The notes under the pieces: model-generated
The model's input: only the letters and a program-made list of their open reading frames with translations
Databases searched by the model: none
Told to the model about the DNA's origin: nothing
Source of the DNA: Leptasterias polaris
Taxonomy: Eukaryota > Echinodermata > Asteroidea > Forcipulatida > Asteriidae
Direction: 5' to 3'
Assembly (NCBI GenBank): GCA_037783415.1
Contig: JAZGTN010000098.1
Span: forward strand, 1,054,001 to 1,118,000
Length of the DNA stretch: 64,000 nucleotides
Shown: positions 1 to 9,500 of the stretch, piece by piece
Layout: each line of letters begins with the position of its first letter
Position numbering within the stretch: the stretch's first letter is position 1
Program-made: the position numbers and the translations under genes

Positions 1-82
1 TAATAGCACTTACATACCATAGAGGTTTATCTCCGTTAAGTTGATTTAAACTATTCAATCTAAAATAAATGTCTTCCTTCGG

Positions 83-151
83 CCGATGAAGTCGAAACTG
101 AGGAGCACAAGATGCTTCTAGAGCAATAAGCTGCTGAGAAACGTGCACAGG
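83..151 (+). pseudogene. dead repeat exon of copy A secreted repeat gene
   Basis: This 69-nt segment matches the 69-nt repeat exons of the gene at 19926-24342 (module of the AEExETEER..EKRAQ type) and keeps the downstream donor (GT at 152). Two lesions are visible. The acceptor that reads CAG in the sister exons reads CGG here. The codon after GAG-CAA at 127-129 is TAA where the sister exon has GAA. Sister exons are symmetric phase 1-1, so skipping this one would leave the frame intact. It is best read as a decayed exon that is no longer spliced in. Confidence 0.7.
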
Positions 152-405
152 GTGAGAGTATGCTAATTTCAATTTAATTCTAACTAAATCAATTCTAACT
201 AATTCTGTCACGTGCTTGCCAAACTGTTATAAACTTCAGCAAACACGAACCTTGGTCAATGTATTTTCAACTCACGGGTAGTGCAATATTACTCGGTTCT
301 TCATAATTTACCTATAGGCAGAGCCTTCACACACCGTTGGTCTGTCTTTGTGGGACAGACAGTATCCGTGATGAGCTAAATTTGAATTTTGTGTTTTCCC
401 TTCAG

Positions 406-1931
406 CCGAGGAAGCCGATGAGAAACGTAGGAGAGCGTACCCGAATAGTGAAGGTTATTTTATGCTTATTTCTTTTAACAGAGAACAACACGTGAAGGGC
501 TGCTGCAGCAGCTGCAGTAAAAGTTTTTAAAAATTAAAAAACATTTATTGAAGTTGACTTTTGTTATGCTTGCAACTGTTCATAATATATGACCAAAAAG
601 TCTTCAGCCTTGCGAAAAAGGGCAGCCTTTGTTGATGCATCGTGGCTTGATTTATAAGATTCGCAAGATGTAAGTGCTGTTTTGTCAAATGAGCCCAATA
701 TTTTCATTGTTTTCCAAGCCTTTTTTCAAAAAATGTAAAATAGAGATGAAGTAAACTGTTTGTTTGCTCCCCATAAGCACGAATACAACATTTGTAAGAC
801 CACGGTGTCACTAACATTACTTATGCCATAATTGTTCTGAGAAGGTGTGAACTCTTAAATCGTCAGAATTGTACTGTTGCTGCACTTCTCTCATGTATAA
901 CTGTATTTCACATTATGTAACTATTTCTATTAATGAAAACAAAACAATTGCAAACTCCATGTTCTGTTTATTCTTCTTGATCAGAGCGCAGAGCTTTCCT
1001 TGAGGAAGAGGCACCCGAAAAACGTGCACACGGTTAGTATAACTCAAAATTCATCAAGGCTTCCTACTTTCCAATAACATAAACAAGCTTTGATAATAAT
1101 CGAAATCTAACTCAAACACTGTCAGTGCATTTCAAATTTGGTAATGAACAAAAATAATGTTCTTCATAATGGGATATAGCAAAATTGATATTATTTTTCT
1201 TATCTTGAAGACTGACATATTATAATGTATGCTATATCCCCCAAAACGTTAATTAGGCGGGCCATGGTTGTAATTAGTTTTTTGTTATTTCAAACAAATA
1301 ATAGTTTTTAAAGCAATTAATATAAATATTCCCCTGACAAGAAAAAGGCAGTAACTCTGGGTTTTTGTGAAAACTGTTTTTGTTGTTTTGTTCTTAGGGT
1401 TAGTTTGTTCCTTGTGTTTTTTATTTGAAGCTGTGCTGTGATTATTTGAATTGTTTAGGCTACTGGTCTCAAACAATCGTGTTCAAAAGTAAATTTTCTT
1501 TTCCTGTTCTGTTTTCCCTCACCCTTTCTTGGCATGTAGATCTTAAGGAGGAACTTATCAAGGCCCTTGAGGAGAAATTGATGCCAGGTGAATCAAACAA
1601 AAATGCATTTGAATAAATTTGTGAGGGAAATATTGAGAAGGAGCTAATTTTGAGATATCCTGGTGTGATTTATAGAAACCACTAGATGTATTGTTTGGTA
1701 GATCAAACCCAACATTTTCAATACTTTACAAGCTTTTCTCAAGACATTGCCGATGTACTGTTCTCAGTACTGTTCTCTATCAACAAATAAGCTGACACTG
1801 TTTAAACTGAAATTTAACACAAACCTTACATACTCATTGCCTTTCAACTAAATAATCCAACCCCATCTTGCCAACTTTGTTTTAACAAAAATTTGTCCCT
1901 TTCTTCTTGTTTTACAGAGGATGGTTATTAA
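406..1931 (+). CDS. copy A of secreted acidic repeat-exon protein (3' part, 5' end outside window)
   Basis: Four exons can be read, each with AG before and GT after and each starting and ending in phase 1: 406-453, 985-1032, 1540-1587 and the terminal 1918-1931, which ends EDGY-stop (TAA 1929-1931). The 985 exon reads as an ERRAFLEEE..EKRA module. The 1540 exon is the DLKEELIKALEEKLMP module, identical in peptide to the exon at 23728-23775. All stay open in one frame. The signal-peptide exon is not in the window. The exon at 83-151 is dead, so the gene would need to skip it. It is the tandem paralogue of the complete gene at 19926-24342, and flanking introns and 3' sequence are also duplicated. 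I do not recognise the family. It may be functional or a recent pseudogene; transcript data would decide. Confidence 0.55.
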
Positions 1932-2829
1932 GTCTCCAGTTCGTCTATAAATGCCGGGCCTTAAGATAAATGGTATGTTTAACATTAATCAGGTTTCATG
2001 TGTTTGAGTTTTGGAAGTTACATTCATTTGAATTACACCCACATATTTACTGATTCAGTATAGTTTCGTGTAAAGATGATAGGAAATAATTATTTATACT
2101 TTTGAGTTGATGGAAAACATTTTAAAGTCAAAATAAACAATTATTTTATGTTTTTCTTTTTGTATTCACAGGCGTGATGAGAACTTGGTGCGGGATTGAC
2201 TTTAATAACACCATCGAAATTATTTGTTTTTACTTAGTACATTTTTTCAAATGTTATTTCGGTCATTTTGTATTTAGACCTTTTCTTGGGTTATCATGAG
2301 CTGTTGATGTAATCCTGTCCTAATTTAACTTTACTTCAGTTTAATTTAATTCAATTTGATTAGTGTCTTTTTGACAGTGTTAAGACTTGTTGCTTCCAAA
2401 TTAACTTTACAAAACTCATTACGGTAGAGTTAGTGTTGAATAAAGGCTTTGGGTATCTGAATGAGAGTTGTTCATAACATTATTGTAATCCGTCTCATAG
2501 GCCCTATGTCTAATTATACTTGCTTAAGTGGCAGCAAACGTGCTTCCCAGAAAGGTTTTCAGCATAGCAAGACTCCTTTGGGGTACGCAAGCATTCAGGG
2601 GGCTTTCGTTGCACCAATATTGTTTGTGTAAAAAAAAAACCAGATGTTCAGAGCAAAGATTATTGAGCGCCGAATTCGCAAAAATGGAAACTCAGGCTGA
2701 AATGTGCACCGGGCAACATCGTCAAGCAGCTCGTTGTATGCAACAATGGGTCAGTGCATACGAAAGCCATCCAGTACGTCTTGGTGTGTGCGGGAACTAA
2801 CAATAAAAAATGTATTCAACAATCATATC
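1932..2829 (+). repeat. 3' flank of copy A, duplicated at 24343-25140
   Basis: This holds the 3' UTR and flank of copy A, with an AATAAA near 2132. It matches the flank of copy B almost base for base with small indels. Short open frames near 2505-2800 are not conserved between the copies: copy A gains a stop in the frame that stays open in copy B. I therefore see no gene here. Confidence 0.6.
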
Positions 2830-2844
2830 TATTTGATATAACTA

Positions 2845-2978
2845 TAGAAGCAGTTGTGGGTTTACATTTTTTTGATGAGGGTTGGTGCATGATTTTTCTC
2901 TCTTAGTACTGGGCAATCACCAGATCTGGTATATAAGTCTGCTGCCAAACCCAATCCACATGCAAGATACCGGCCCGG
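2845..2978 (+). promoter_or_regulatory. TATA promoter plus untranslated first exon, copy A
   Basis: A clean TATA box (TATATAAG, 2930-2937) is followed about 40 bp later by CCGGCCCGG and GTGAGAC, a good splice donor with GT at 2979-2980. This looks like a promoter and a short 5' untranslated exon. The block recurs at 27290-27420, where the TATA is kept but the donor has become GGGATTAG. A short diverged piece recurs at 18605-18660 without TATA. The gene it drives is uncertain. The next exon-like segment in the same duplicated block is at 15585-15734, beyond the inserted mobile elements. Confidence 0.5.
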
Positions 2979-3145
2979 GTGAGACCTAAGCTCTTAACTA
3001 AAGCCAAACTGTAGTGTTATCAATATTTGATTTGGCAATTACTTTCGAACTATTCTTATTTTCTTGCTTCGAATGTCTGATTATAGTGATGCCAAACGGG
3101 AACCATTCTCCAGTTACAAATAAGCAGGTATCGTATCTTTGGCGA

Positions 3146-3172
3146 GAGGGTGGGGGGTGGGGGGGGGGGGGG
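3146..3172. repeat. poly-G tract
   Basis: A guanine run with one interruption. The homologous site in copy B (near 27588) has only a short G run, so the tract expanded or contracted after duplication. Confidence 0.8.
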
Positions 3173-3449
3173 TGAAATACACCACCAGTTGTGAGTACAT
3201 TCTTAATCTGACAAATCGATAAAGAACAAAGGAAAACAACACGACGGTTAAAAACAAATCAACGGAAAACTAATCTATCTACATCAACCAATATTATTCC
3301 AGGACCAAAGGAAATTAACATAAGGAAGGGGTCAACAAATATATAATTAATATATAAATAAAATTATCCAACAATTGTAAAGGGGGAGTGAGGAGGACAA
3401 ATGAAAACTAAAAGATCTCGATACAAAGGAGAGGTAAAGTCTCGTTTAA

Positions 3450-3817
3450 AGGCACTGAACATGTTTGGTAATTATCAAAGACCAGTATTGCCACTCGGTG
3501 TATCCCAACATATGCATAAAATAACAAACCTGTGAAAATTTGGGCTGAATCGGTCATCGAAGTTGCAAGAAAATAAAGAAAGAAAAAACACCCTTGTTGC
3601 ACAATTTTGTGTGCTTTCAGATGCTAATAAAAGGCTTCATGCATGAAGTCTTTTATTATTTTAGTGAGAAGTTACCTCTTTCTCAAAAACTATGTTACTT
3701 CAGAGGGAGTGATTTCTCACAATGTTTTATACTATCAACAGCTCTCCGTTGCTGGTTACCAAGTAAGTTTATATGCTAATACATATTTTGAGTAATTACC
3801 AAACGTGTTCAGTGCCT
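3450..3817. mobile_element. TTAA-flanked MITE (piggyBac-type), family 1, copy 1
   Basis: The ends are inverted repeats beginning AGGCACTGAACATGTTTGG, with the partner arm ending CAGTGCCT. Both sides carry TTAA (3446-3449 and 3818-3821). It has no coding capacity. A second copy in the opposite sense lies at 45316-45700. TTAA duplication is the known hallmark of piggyBac-type transposition; the family assignment rests on that and on the inverted ends only. Confidence 0.75.
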
Positions 3818-4003
3818 TTAAGTGAAATGAAGAAAACAAATGAAAAAAGCGTTATCAACAAAAACATTGATAATAGTAATTGTTATTAAGGACAATGGAC
3901 AATGGTAGCATCTCTTTTTAGATTTATATCATTTGGTTTTTCGGTCGAAATGGTTTTCGGTCGAGTTTCCTGTTGTGGGGACCGGTAGGTTGCGTGCGTC
4001 CAC

Positions 4004-4114
4004 CAGAGAATCGGCAAGGGCGCCACCGCGCGGCGATGAGCAGAGAATCGGCAAGGGCGCCACCGCGCGGCGATGAGCAGAGAATCGGCAAGGGCGCCAC
4101 CGCGCGGCGATGAG
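4004..4114. repeat. three perfect 37-bp tandem units in the 5' LTR
   Basis: Units at 4004-4040, 4041-4077 and 4078-4114 are GC-rich (core GGGCGCCACCGCGCGGCG) in an otherwise AT-rich region. The same array is in the 3' LTR at 11191-11301. Such arrays in U3 usually act as enhancer or binding-site repeats; the factor is unknown. Confidence 0.9.
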
Positions 4115-4115
4115 A

Positions 4116-4173
4116 CTGTTCATGCATGTCTCGTCTCCGTGCGGCCGGTTGTCATTGCCGATCCCTTCCACAG
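4116..4173. repeat. 58-bp direct repeat, first copy
   Basis: Identical to 5047-5104. This copy ends CCACAG followed by GTAAAA, a good 5' splice-site context. The second copy ends in the same CCACAG, preceded by pyrimidines, and could serve as a 3' splice site. The 3' LTR has the same pair at 11303-11360 and 12224-12281. Confidence 0.9.
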
Positions 4174-4535
4174 GTAAAATTTAATCCTTTTTATCTCTCT
4201 GTTGGAAATCAAAGAAGATTTAACGAGTATTATAAAACGTATTGGTTCTTTGTATACACTTTGACTAAAGATATATTGAGAGGAAAAGTACATTTTTGTC
4301 TGTAATATTGCAAGTTTAATAATTCAAGATGGCGCCTCGCATACAACATGTAGGTCTTAGGCTGTGTTCTTGCGACATGTATAAAGGATTTGTTGATGTG
4401 AACCTAATACTGCCTTGTGTAACTGAGATATACCGCCACGGGTTATATATAATAAGTTGGTGTATATTTAGCCTGTAGGTACGCTCACAAAACTGATACT
4501 TATGTCCTATTTTAGGCTGGATGGTTAACAAAGAG

Positions 4536-4754
4536 TAGCGCCCTCTTGTGGTAAACAAAGAGTAGCGCCCTCTTGTGGTTAACAAAGAGTAGCGCCCTCT
4601 TGTGGTAAATAAAGAGTAGCGCCCTCTTGTGGTATACGGCTCTGGTGGTAAATAAAGAGTAGCGCCCTCTTGTGGTAAATAGAGATTAGCGCCCTCTTGT
4701 GGTAACAGAGATAGGGCCATGTTGTGGTAAACAAACAACAGCGCCCTCTTGTGA
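4536..4754 (-). promoter_or_regulatory. array of seven CTCF-like motifs in the 5' LTR
   Basis: TAGCGCCCTCTTGTGG occurs at 4536, 4563, 4590, 4617, 4660 and 4687, and a near copy at 4739, mostly at 27-bp spacing. Read on the minus strand it is CCACAAGAGGGCGCTA, which differs at two positions from the vertebrate CTCF core CCACCAGGGGGCGCTA. The array is repeated in the 3' LTR (about 11723-11941). That it binds CTCF is inference; bilaterians are known to encode CTCF. Confidence 0.6.
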
Positions 4755-5046
4755 CGGAAGTTACATGCATTGTGCGTTGTATTAAGAACTTGTGTAGGAA
4801 ACCCAGACAAGCTTCGTTATAATTATTGCTCCATGTTTCTTAAGAGTGTAATAACCTTTATTATCATGTGTAGTAGTGTCATTCTGTCTCTAAAATACAG
4901 TGCATAATTCCTGGTTTAGTCTGATAGTTTCAATAAGGATTTATCCCAAAGGTCTTTATTTTATAGTAGGACTAGTCTGCCCAGCATTTCTCAGTATAAT
5001 TTAAACTAATTGTCATTTCTTTTATTATTGTCTTCCTTTACATGTG

Positions 5047-5104
5047 CTGTTCATGCATGTCTCGTCTCCGTGCGGCCGGTTGTCATTGCCGATCCCTTCC
5101 ACAG
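5047..5104. repeat. 58-bp direct repeat, second copy
   Basis: Exact copy of 4116-4173, lying just before the poly(A) signals. Removing 4174-5104 (GT..AG) or any equivalent interval within the repeats gives the same product, so the interval looks like an intron or an insertion flanked by a long duplication. Confidence 0.9.
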
Positions 5105-5195
5105 TTCACTGAATAAAAAAAGTCAATAAAGAACCAGCAGAACTTTGTTAGCTCAATTAATCTTTCAGCAAAGTTTCTCCATCACCCCCTACAAG

Positions 5196-5213
5196 TGTCA
5201 GAAGTGGGATTGA
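5196..5213 (+). other. primer binding site (tRNA-Leu-like)
   Basis: TGTCAGAAGTGGGATTGA begins two bases after the LTR end. It resembles the complement of the 3' end of a eukaryotic tRNA-Leu (known form TGTCAGGAGTGGGATTC) but lacks the TGG that would pair with CCA. The position fits a minus-strand primer site. Confidence 0.6.
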
Positions 5214-5259
5214 CTGCAACAGTGGTTTGAACAACTGATTTGACGGAGACGAGGTGTCC

Positions 5260-6564
5260 ATGCCCAATATGAAGTCTATAAAGCTGAAGAAAGACGGGGA
5301 AGAAAAGGCTATGCGATTCAATTTGCTGGATGGGAAACTACCCCTGGCAACACTACAGGGATATTATGCTGCTGCCACAGGAATCATAAAGAGTGGTGAG
5401 GATGAGGATACAGTCCTTACGATCAAAGAAGGGAGTGTGTTGCCCCCACCAGAAGGCTGGTCAGATAACTGCATCTATAAAGTCATTACACAAGATAAAA
5501 TAAAGGCCGAGCACCCGAAGAGCAGTAGCAGTGTTGTGATCGCTCCCGAACGCAAGATACCTACGTTTAGTGGTCGGGATGATTCCTCTGGGAAAGTGCC
5601 CCCCATAGATGAGTTTGTTACCACCATTGAGCATGCCATTGTTAGATACAACATACCAGCAGACCAACAGGGCCAATTCGTTTTGGATGCTTTGAAGGGA
5701 GGCCCCAAGATTGAAGCAAATGCACTCTTCTCTACTGGAGCTGCAGTGAAGGAGGTGTTGGCCTATCTTAAATCGTCATATGGAGAGGCACTAACTAGTA
5801 GTGAGTTGCAGCGTAGGTTTCTCGAACGACGACAGGAGAGAGGAGAATCTGTCCGTGATTTTGCGGTCGCACTTCAACATATCTTTCTTCGTGTGCAGAA
5901 AAAGGACCCAGGTTTGTTCAAAGACCCCGACCACAACATACGAGAGCAATTCGTGGACGGACTCGGACCCGAGGCTCTTCGAGTGTCCTGTAGAGACCTG
6001 CTGGACAGAAAAGGTGACATTTCCTTCTGCGAATTGAAAGACTGGGCAATCAAAAGGGCAGAAAGAGAGCAGACCCAACACCTCCCCCACACCAGCCCCC
6101 GTTCCATGGCGGCTAGTATTCAAGTGAAAGATGATACGGTACACCGGCTGGAACAACAAATGGATTGGGTAATGCATTCCTTGCAGAACCTACAACAGAC
6201 CTTTCAAACTGGTCCCCGTTCAACCCGCCAGTACAACCAAAGATGCTATAACTGTGATGAGGAGGGTCACTTTGCGAGAGAGTGCCCACAACCCCGTCGG
6301 CGTCAGGGAACCAACCCTTCCCGCCCTGTATTCCAACCTAAGTACAGTAATGCCCAGAGAGGAGCCGGCCCCTTAACCAATGGTGTCCAGCGAACCCAAC
6401 AAGCAGCACCACAGGTTGGCAACTACCCCCCACAACTGTCGGGAAGTGTACAGCGATTCCCTCAACAAGTACCACAGTCGGGAAACTACCACCCTCGACT
6501 GTCGGGAGCCAGGCAGCTAGAGGGGGAACCAGTGGCTCAGAGTTTCCAACAAGTAGGGCAGTAG
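5260..6564 (+). CDS. gag: Gag polyprotein of the Ty3/gypsy element
   Basis: The capsid and nucleocapsid precursor packages the element RNA in cytoplasmic particles. The frame is 434 codons from ATG 5260; the frame is also open two codons upstream, but GTG is an unlikely start in an animal. The middle part has the retrotransposon-gag-like helical region, including LQRRFLERRQERGESVRDFA. A single CCHC zinc knuckle (CYNCDEEGHFARECP, Cys at about residue 329) follows, then a basic, Gln/Pro-rich tail with two near-repeats of a PQVGNYPPQLSGSVQRFPQQ-like unit. It is intact, with stop TAG at 6562-6564. Pol follows in the -1 frame. A slippery heptamer G GGA AAC lies at 6480-6486 near the end of gag. 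Confidence 0.93.
   Translation: MPNMKSIKLKKDGEEKAMRFNLLDGKLPLATLQGYYAAATGIIKSGEDEDTVLTIKEGSVLPPPEGWSDNCIYKVITQDKIKAEHPKSSSSVVIAPERKIPTFSGRDDSSGKVPPIDEFVTTIEHAIVRYNIPADQQGQFVLDALKGGPKIEANALFSTGAAVKEVLAYLKSSYGEALTSSELQRRFLERRQERGESVRDFAVALQHIFLRVQKKDPGLFKDPDHNIREQFVDGLGPEALRVSCRDLLDRKGDISFCELKDWAIKRAEREQTQHLPHTSPRSMAASIQVKDDTVHRLEQQMDWVMHSLQNLQQTFQTGPRSTRQYNQRCYNCDEEGHFARECPQPRRRQGTNPSRPVFQPKYSNAQRGAGPLTNGVQRTQQAAPQVGNYPPQLSGSVQRFPQQVPQSGNYHPRLSGARQLEGEPVAQSFQQVGQ
6480..6486 (+). promoter_or_regulatory. candidate -1 ribosomal frameshift heptamer (GGGAAAC)
   Basis: GGGAAAC sits in the gag frame exactly as X XXY YYZ (tcG GGA AAC). In the -1 frame there is no stop from here to the pol ATG at 6573, so slippage would join Gag to Pol. 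Heptamers of this type are established -1 sites in retroviruses. A weak GAGCC/GGCTC hairpin (6506-6510 with 6535-6539) lies downstream, but I cannot show a strong stimulatory structure. The alternative is reinitiation at 6573. Confidence 0.6.
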
Positions 6565-6572
6565 GAGACTGC

Positions 6573-9500
6573 ATGGCTGTTAATGTGATGTTTGGAGACA
6601 AAAATATAGATTGTTTACTTGACACAGGATCCATGGTTACAACTATCACCGAGAAGTGCTACACTACTGTATTCAAAGAGTTGGGATATGAATTGACAGA
6701 CCTTTCCAACAATTTCAAGCTGCATTCTGCGAACGGAACAAATATACCTTACGTGGGTTTCATGGAGATAGACATCACAACCCTTGGTGTTGTCATACCG
6801 TCCAGACTAGTGCTAGTGCTAAAAGAAACTACAGAGAATACTTCTACACCAATGACACAAGGCATACTTGGCATGAATGTCCTTTCCGAGTGCTGGTCGA
6901 AACTGATAGCACTACCAGAGAATGAACACTTGAAGAGACTGAGATCAACTAGTTCAGAACCAAGGTGGCAACAAGCCATGACCACAACTGGGAAGTGTGT
7001 TCAGTTTCAAATGAATAAGGGGCCCATCAGTCGTGCCTATCTCCCTCGAAAGGCGAATTTGATCGTGCCAGCACGACAAGTCATGATTTTCCAAGCATCA
7101 GCCCGACCAGGACCAGGCCATATGGGATACTCGGCTATACTAGAACCAGATGAAAACTGCAGCCTACCCCCAGCTATCGCTCTGAAAACATCAGTTGTTA
7201 ACGTAGTTACAGGAAAATTTGCTTTGGCACTTGTTAATGAAACAAATTGTGATGTGTGTTTACCCGCCCATACCTGCCTCGGCACCCTATATCACACTGA
7301 CGAGATAACAAGCTATGATGAGAGTCGGGTGACGCCACAGACAGATGCCCAGACATCACCAGCATATACTTCGAACATGACAACATCTTTCATCAATGAC
7401 CAATCTAGTCTGATCGAAACCGTGGACATCGGGGAACAGCTTACTCCTGACCAAAGAGCAAGATTTGATGTACTTTTACAGAAGTATAACAATGTTTTCT
7501 CGAAACATGACCGAGACCTCGGCTATTTTGACGCAGTGAAGCACACAATAGATACAGGAACTGCACCACCAATAAGACAGCGCTATCGCTCCCTCCCTCC
7601 ATCCCAACATCGTGAGGTTCGGCAACACATTCAAGAATTGCTTGATGCAGACATAATTAAAGAGAGCAGTAGTCCTTGGGCGTCCCCTATAGTAATCGTC
7701 AGAAAGAAGGATCAATCCATCCGTCTCTGCGTAGACTATCGTAGACTAAATCTGGTGACAGCAAAAAGTTCATTTCCTCTACCTCGTATTGACGAATCAT
7801 TGCAGGCCCTTGGGGGTGCCAACTACTTTAGCGTTCTCGATCTGACCTCTGGCTACTATCAAGTTGCGGTGTCTGAACAAGATATGGAAAAAACTGCATT
7901 TGTCACTCCTTTTGGTTTGTGGGAGTATACTCGACTGCCCTTTGGTTTGTGCAACAGCCCTGCCACTTTCCAAAGAGTTATGCAAAGATGCCTTGGTGAT
8001 CAAGCATTGGAGAGTCTGCTAATTTATCTTGATGACGTAATTGTTTACTCCAACACATTTGATGAGCATTTGGAGCGTTTAGAGCTTGTCTTCACCAGAT
8101 TACAACAACATGGCTTAAAATTAAAGCCAACCAAATGTGGATTCTTCAAACGCGAGGTTAAATATCTTGGTCATCTAGTTGTGGCCGGTGAAGGGGTAAT
8201 GCCCGACCCAGACAAGATCAGCATCGTAGAGGATTGGCCTGAACCGAGAACACTCACCCAGCTGCGTTCTTTCCTCGGCTTTGCTAGCTATTTCCGAAAG
8301 TTTATTCACAAATTTGCAGATGTTGCTGCGCCTCTTCATGCCTACTCACAGGGCATCCCAAGTAAGGGAAAGACCAGATCAGGGAAGACAGCAATAGTAC
8401 TTGATGAGGTGGGACGTGCCGCATTCCAAGAGCTCAAGATGAAATTGATGACAGCACCAGTACTTCGCTTTGCTGACTTTTCGCACCCATTTCTCGTGGA
8501 GACTGATGCAAGTGCTTTGGGGTTAGGAGCTGTGTTATTCCAACAACTGCCAAATGGTACCAAGTCTGTTATAGCCTACGCTTCTCGTTCTCTGCGCCGG
8601 AATGAAAGGGGAGACAAGAACTACTCCGCTTTCAAACTTGAACTGTTGGCTATCCGCTGGGCTATGTGTCAGGCTTTTAGAGATTACTTATTCGGGAACA
8701 AGTGCATCGTATATACTGATCATAATCCTCTGAAGTACTTGAACAACGCTAACCTTAGTGTCACCGAGCTTCGCTGGGTCCAACAACTCTCGTCGTTTGA
8801 CTTTCATCTTGAGTACAGGCCTGGGAGAACCAATCGTGCCGCAGATGCTTTGTCTCGTTTACAAGTAGAGGGTGTCAATGATTCCGGTGACAATCAAGTG
8901 CATATGTCTTCAGGAGCAATCTCAGCAGTGCTCGACATTCCTATTATGGACATAGAACTGCCTACCCTACTGTGTCATCAAATACGAGTGAGAGAGTGTG
9001 AAGGAAGTCACAGCTTACCAGGCTTTACCCCATCACAGCTGAGACAGTTACAAAGGGAGGATGTAATCCTTAAAAGGGTTATCAGCTACTTGGAGACAGA
9101 GGAGAGACCAACATGGGAAGACAGACAACAGGAAATGAAAGATGTCACAAAGATGTTGAAACACAAGAATCAACTTCACTTTAAGGATGGTGTGCTCTAT
9201 CGCAAATGGACAAGCCCAGATGGAACTATGGGTGAACGATTTGTTGTACCACATGGACTCATCGATACAGTGTTGCGTTGCTTACATGATGACGGAGGGC
9301 ATTTTGGAGCAAGACGAACCTTAAAGCAAATTAGACCCCTCTTCTTCTGGCTAAGAATGGAAGCGTATGTGAAGTCATGGTGTGACCAATGCACTAGGTG
9401 TGCTACTGCTAAACCACCAAATAGGCACACACGAGCACCAATGGGTACACTACGTGCCACTGCCCCCTTGGAAGTCTTGGCTATAGACTTTACTATGTTG

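Larger units (their letters stand above)
3974..5193 (+). repeat. 5' LTR (1220 bp)
   Basis: Contains three 37-bp tandem units, a 58-bp segment present twice, a TATA-like run at about 4443-4453 (TATATATAATAAG), an array of seven GCGCCCTCTTGTGG-type motifs, and two AATAAA signals at 5112-5117 and 5125-5130. The probable order is U3 with the arrays and TATA, then R/U5 with the poly(A) signals; the exact start site cannot be read. Open frames on the minus strand here are by-products of the tandem repeats. Confidence 0.92.

Noticed and set aside
2528..2800. 90-codon frame, related frame at 24919-25302
   Set aside because: The two copies diverge by frameshifts and stops rather than by synonymous change, so the frame is not under coding constraint.
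3924..4171. Open frames of 67-80 codons on the minus strand in the LTR (and 11108-11358)
   Set aside because: They are products of the 37-bp GC-rich tandem units read in two phases; 37 is not a multiple of three and there is no start or splice support.
4316..4810. 164-codon minus-strand frame repeated in both LTRs (with 11503-11997)
   Set aside because: The repeated TTRGRYSLF/PQEGATLYL peptide is the 27-bp motif array translated; it lies antisense in U3 with no gene features.
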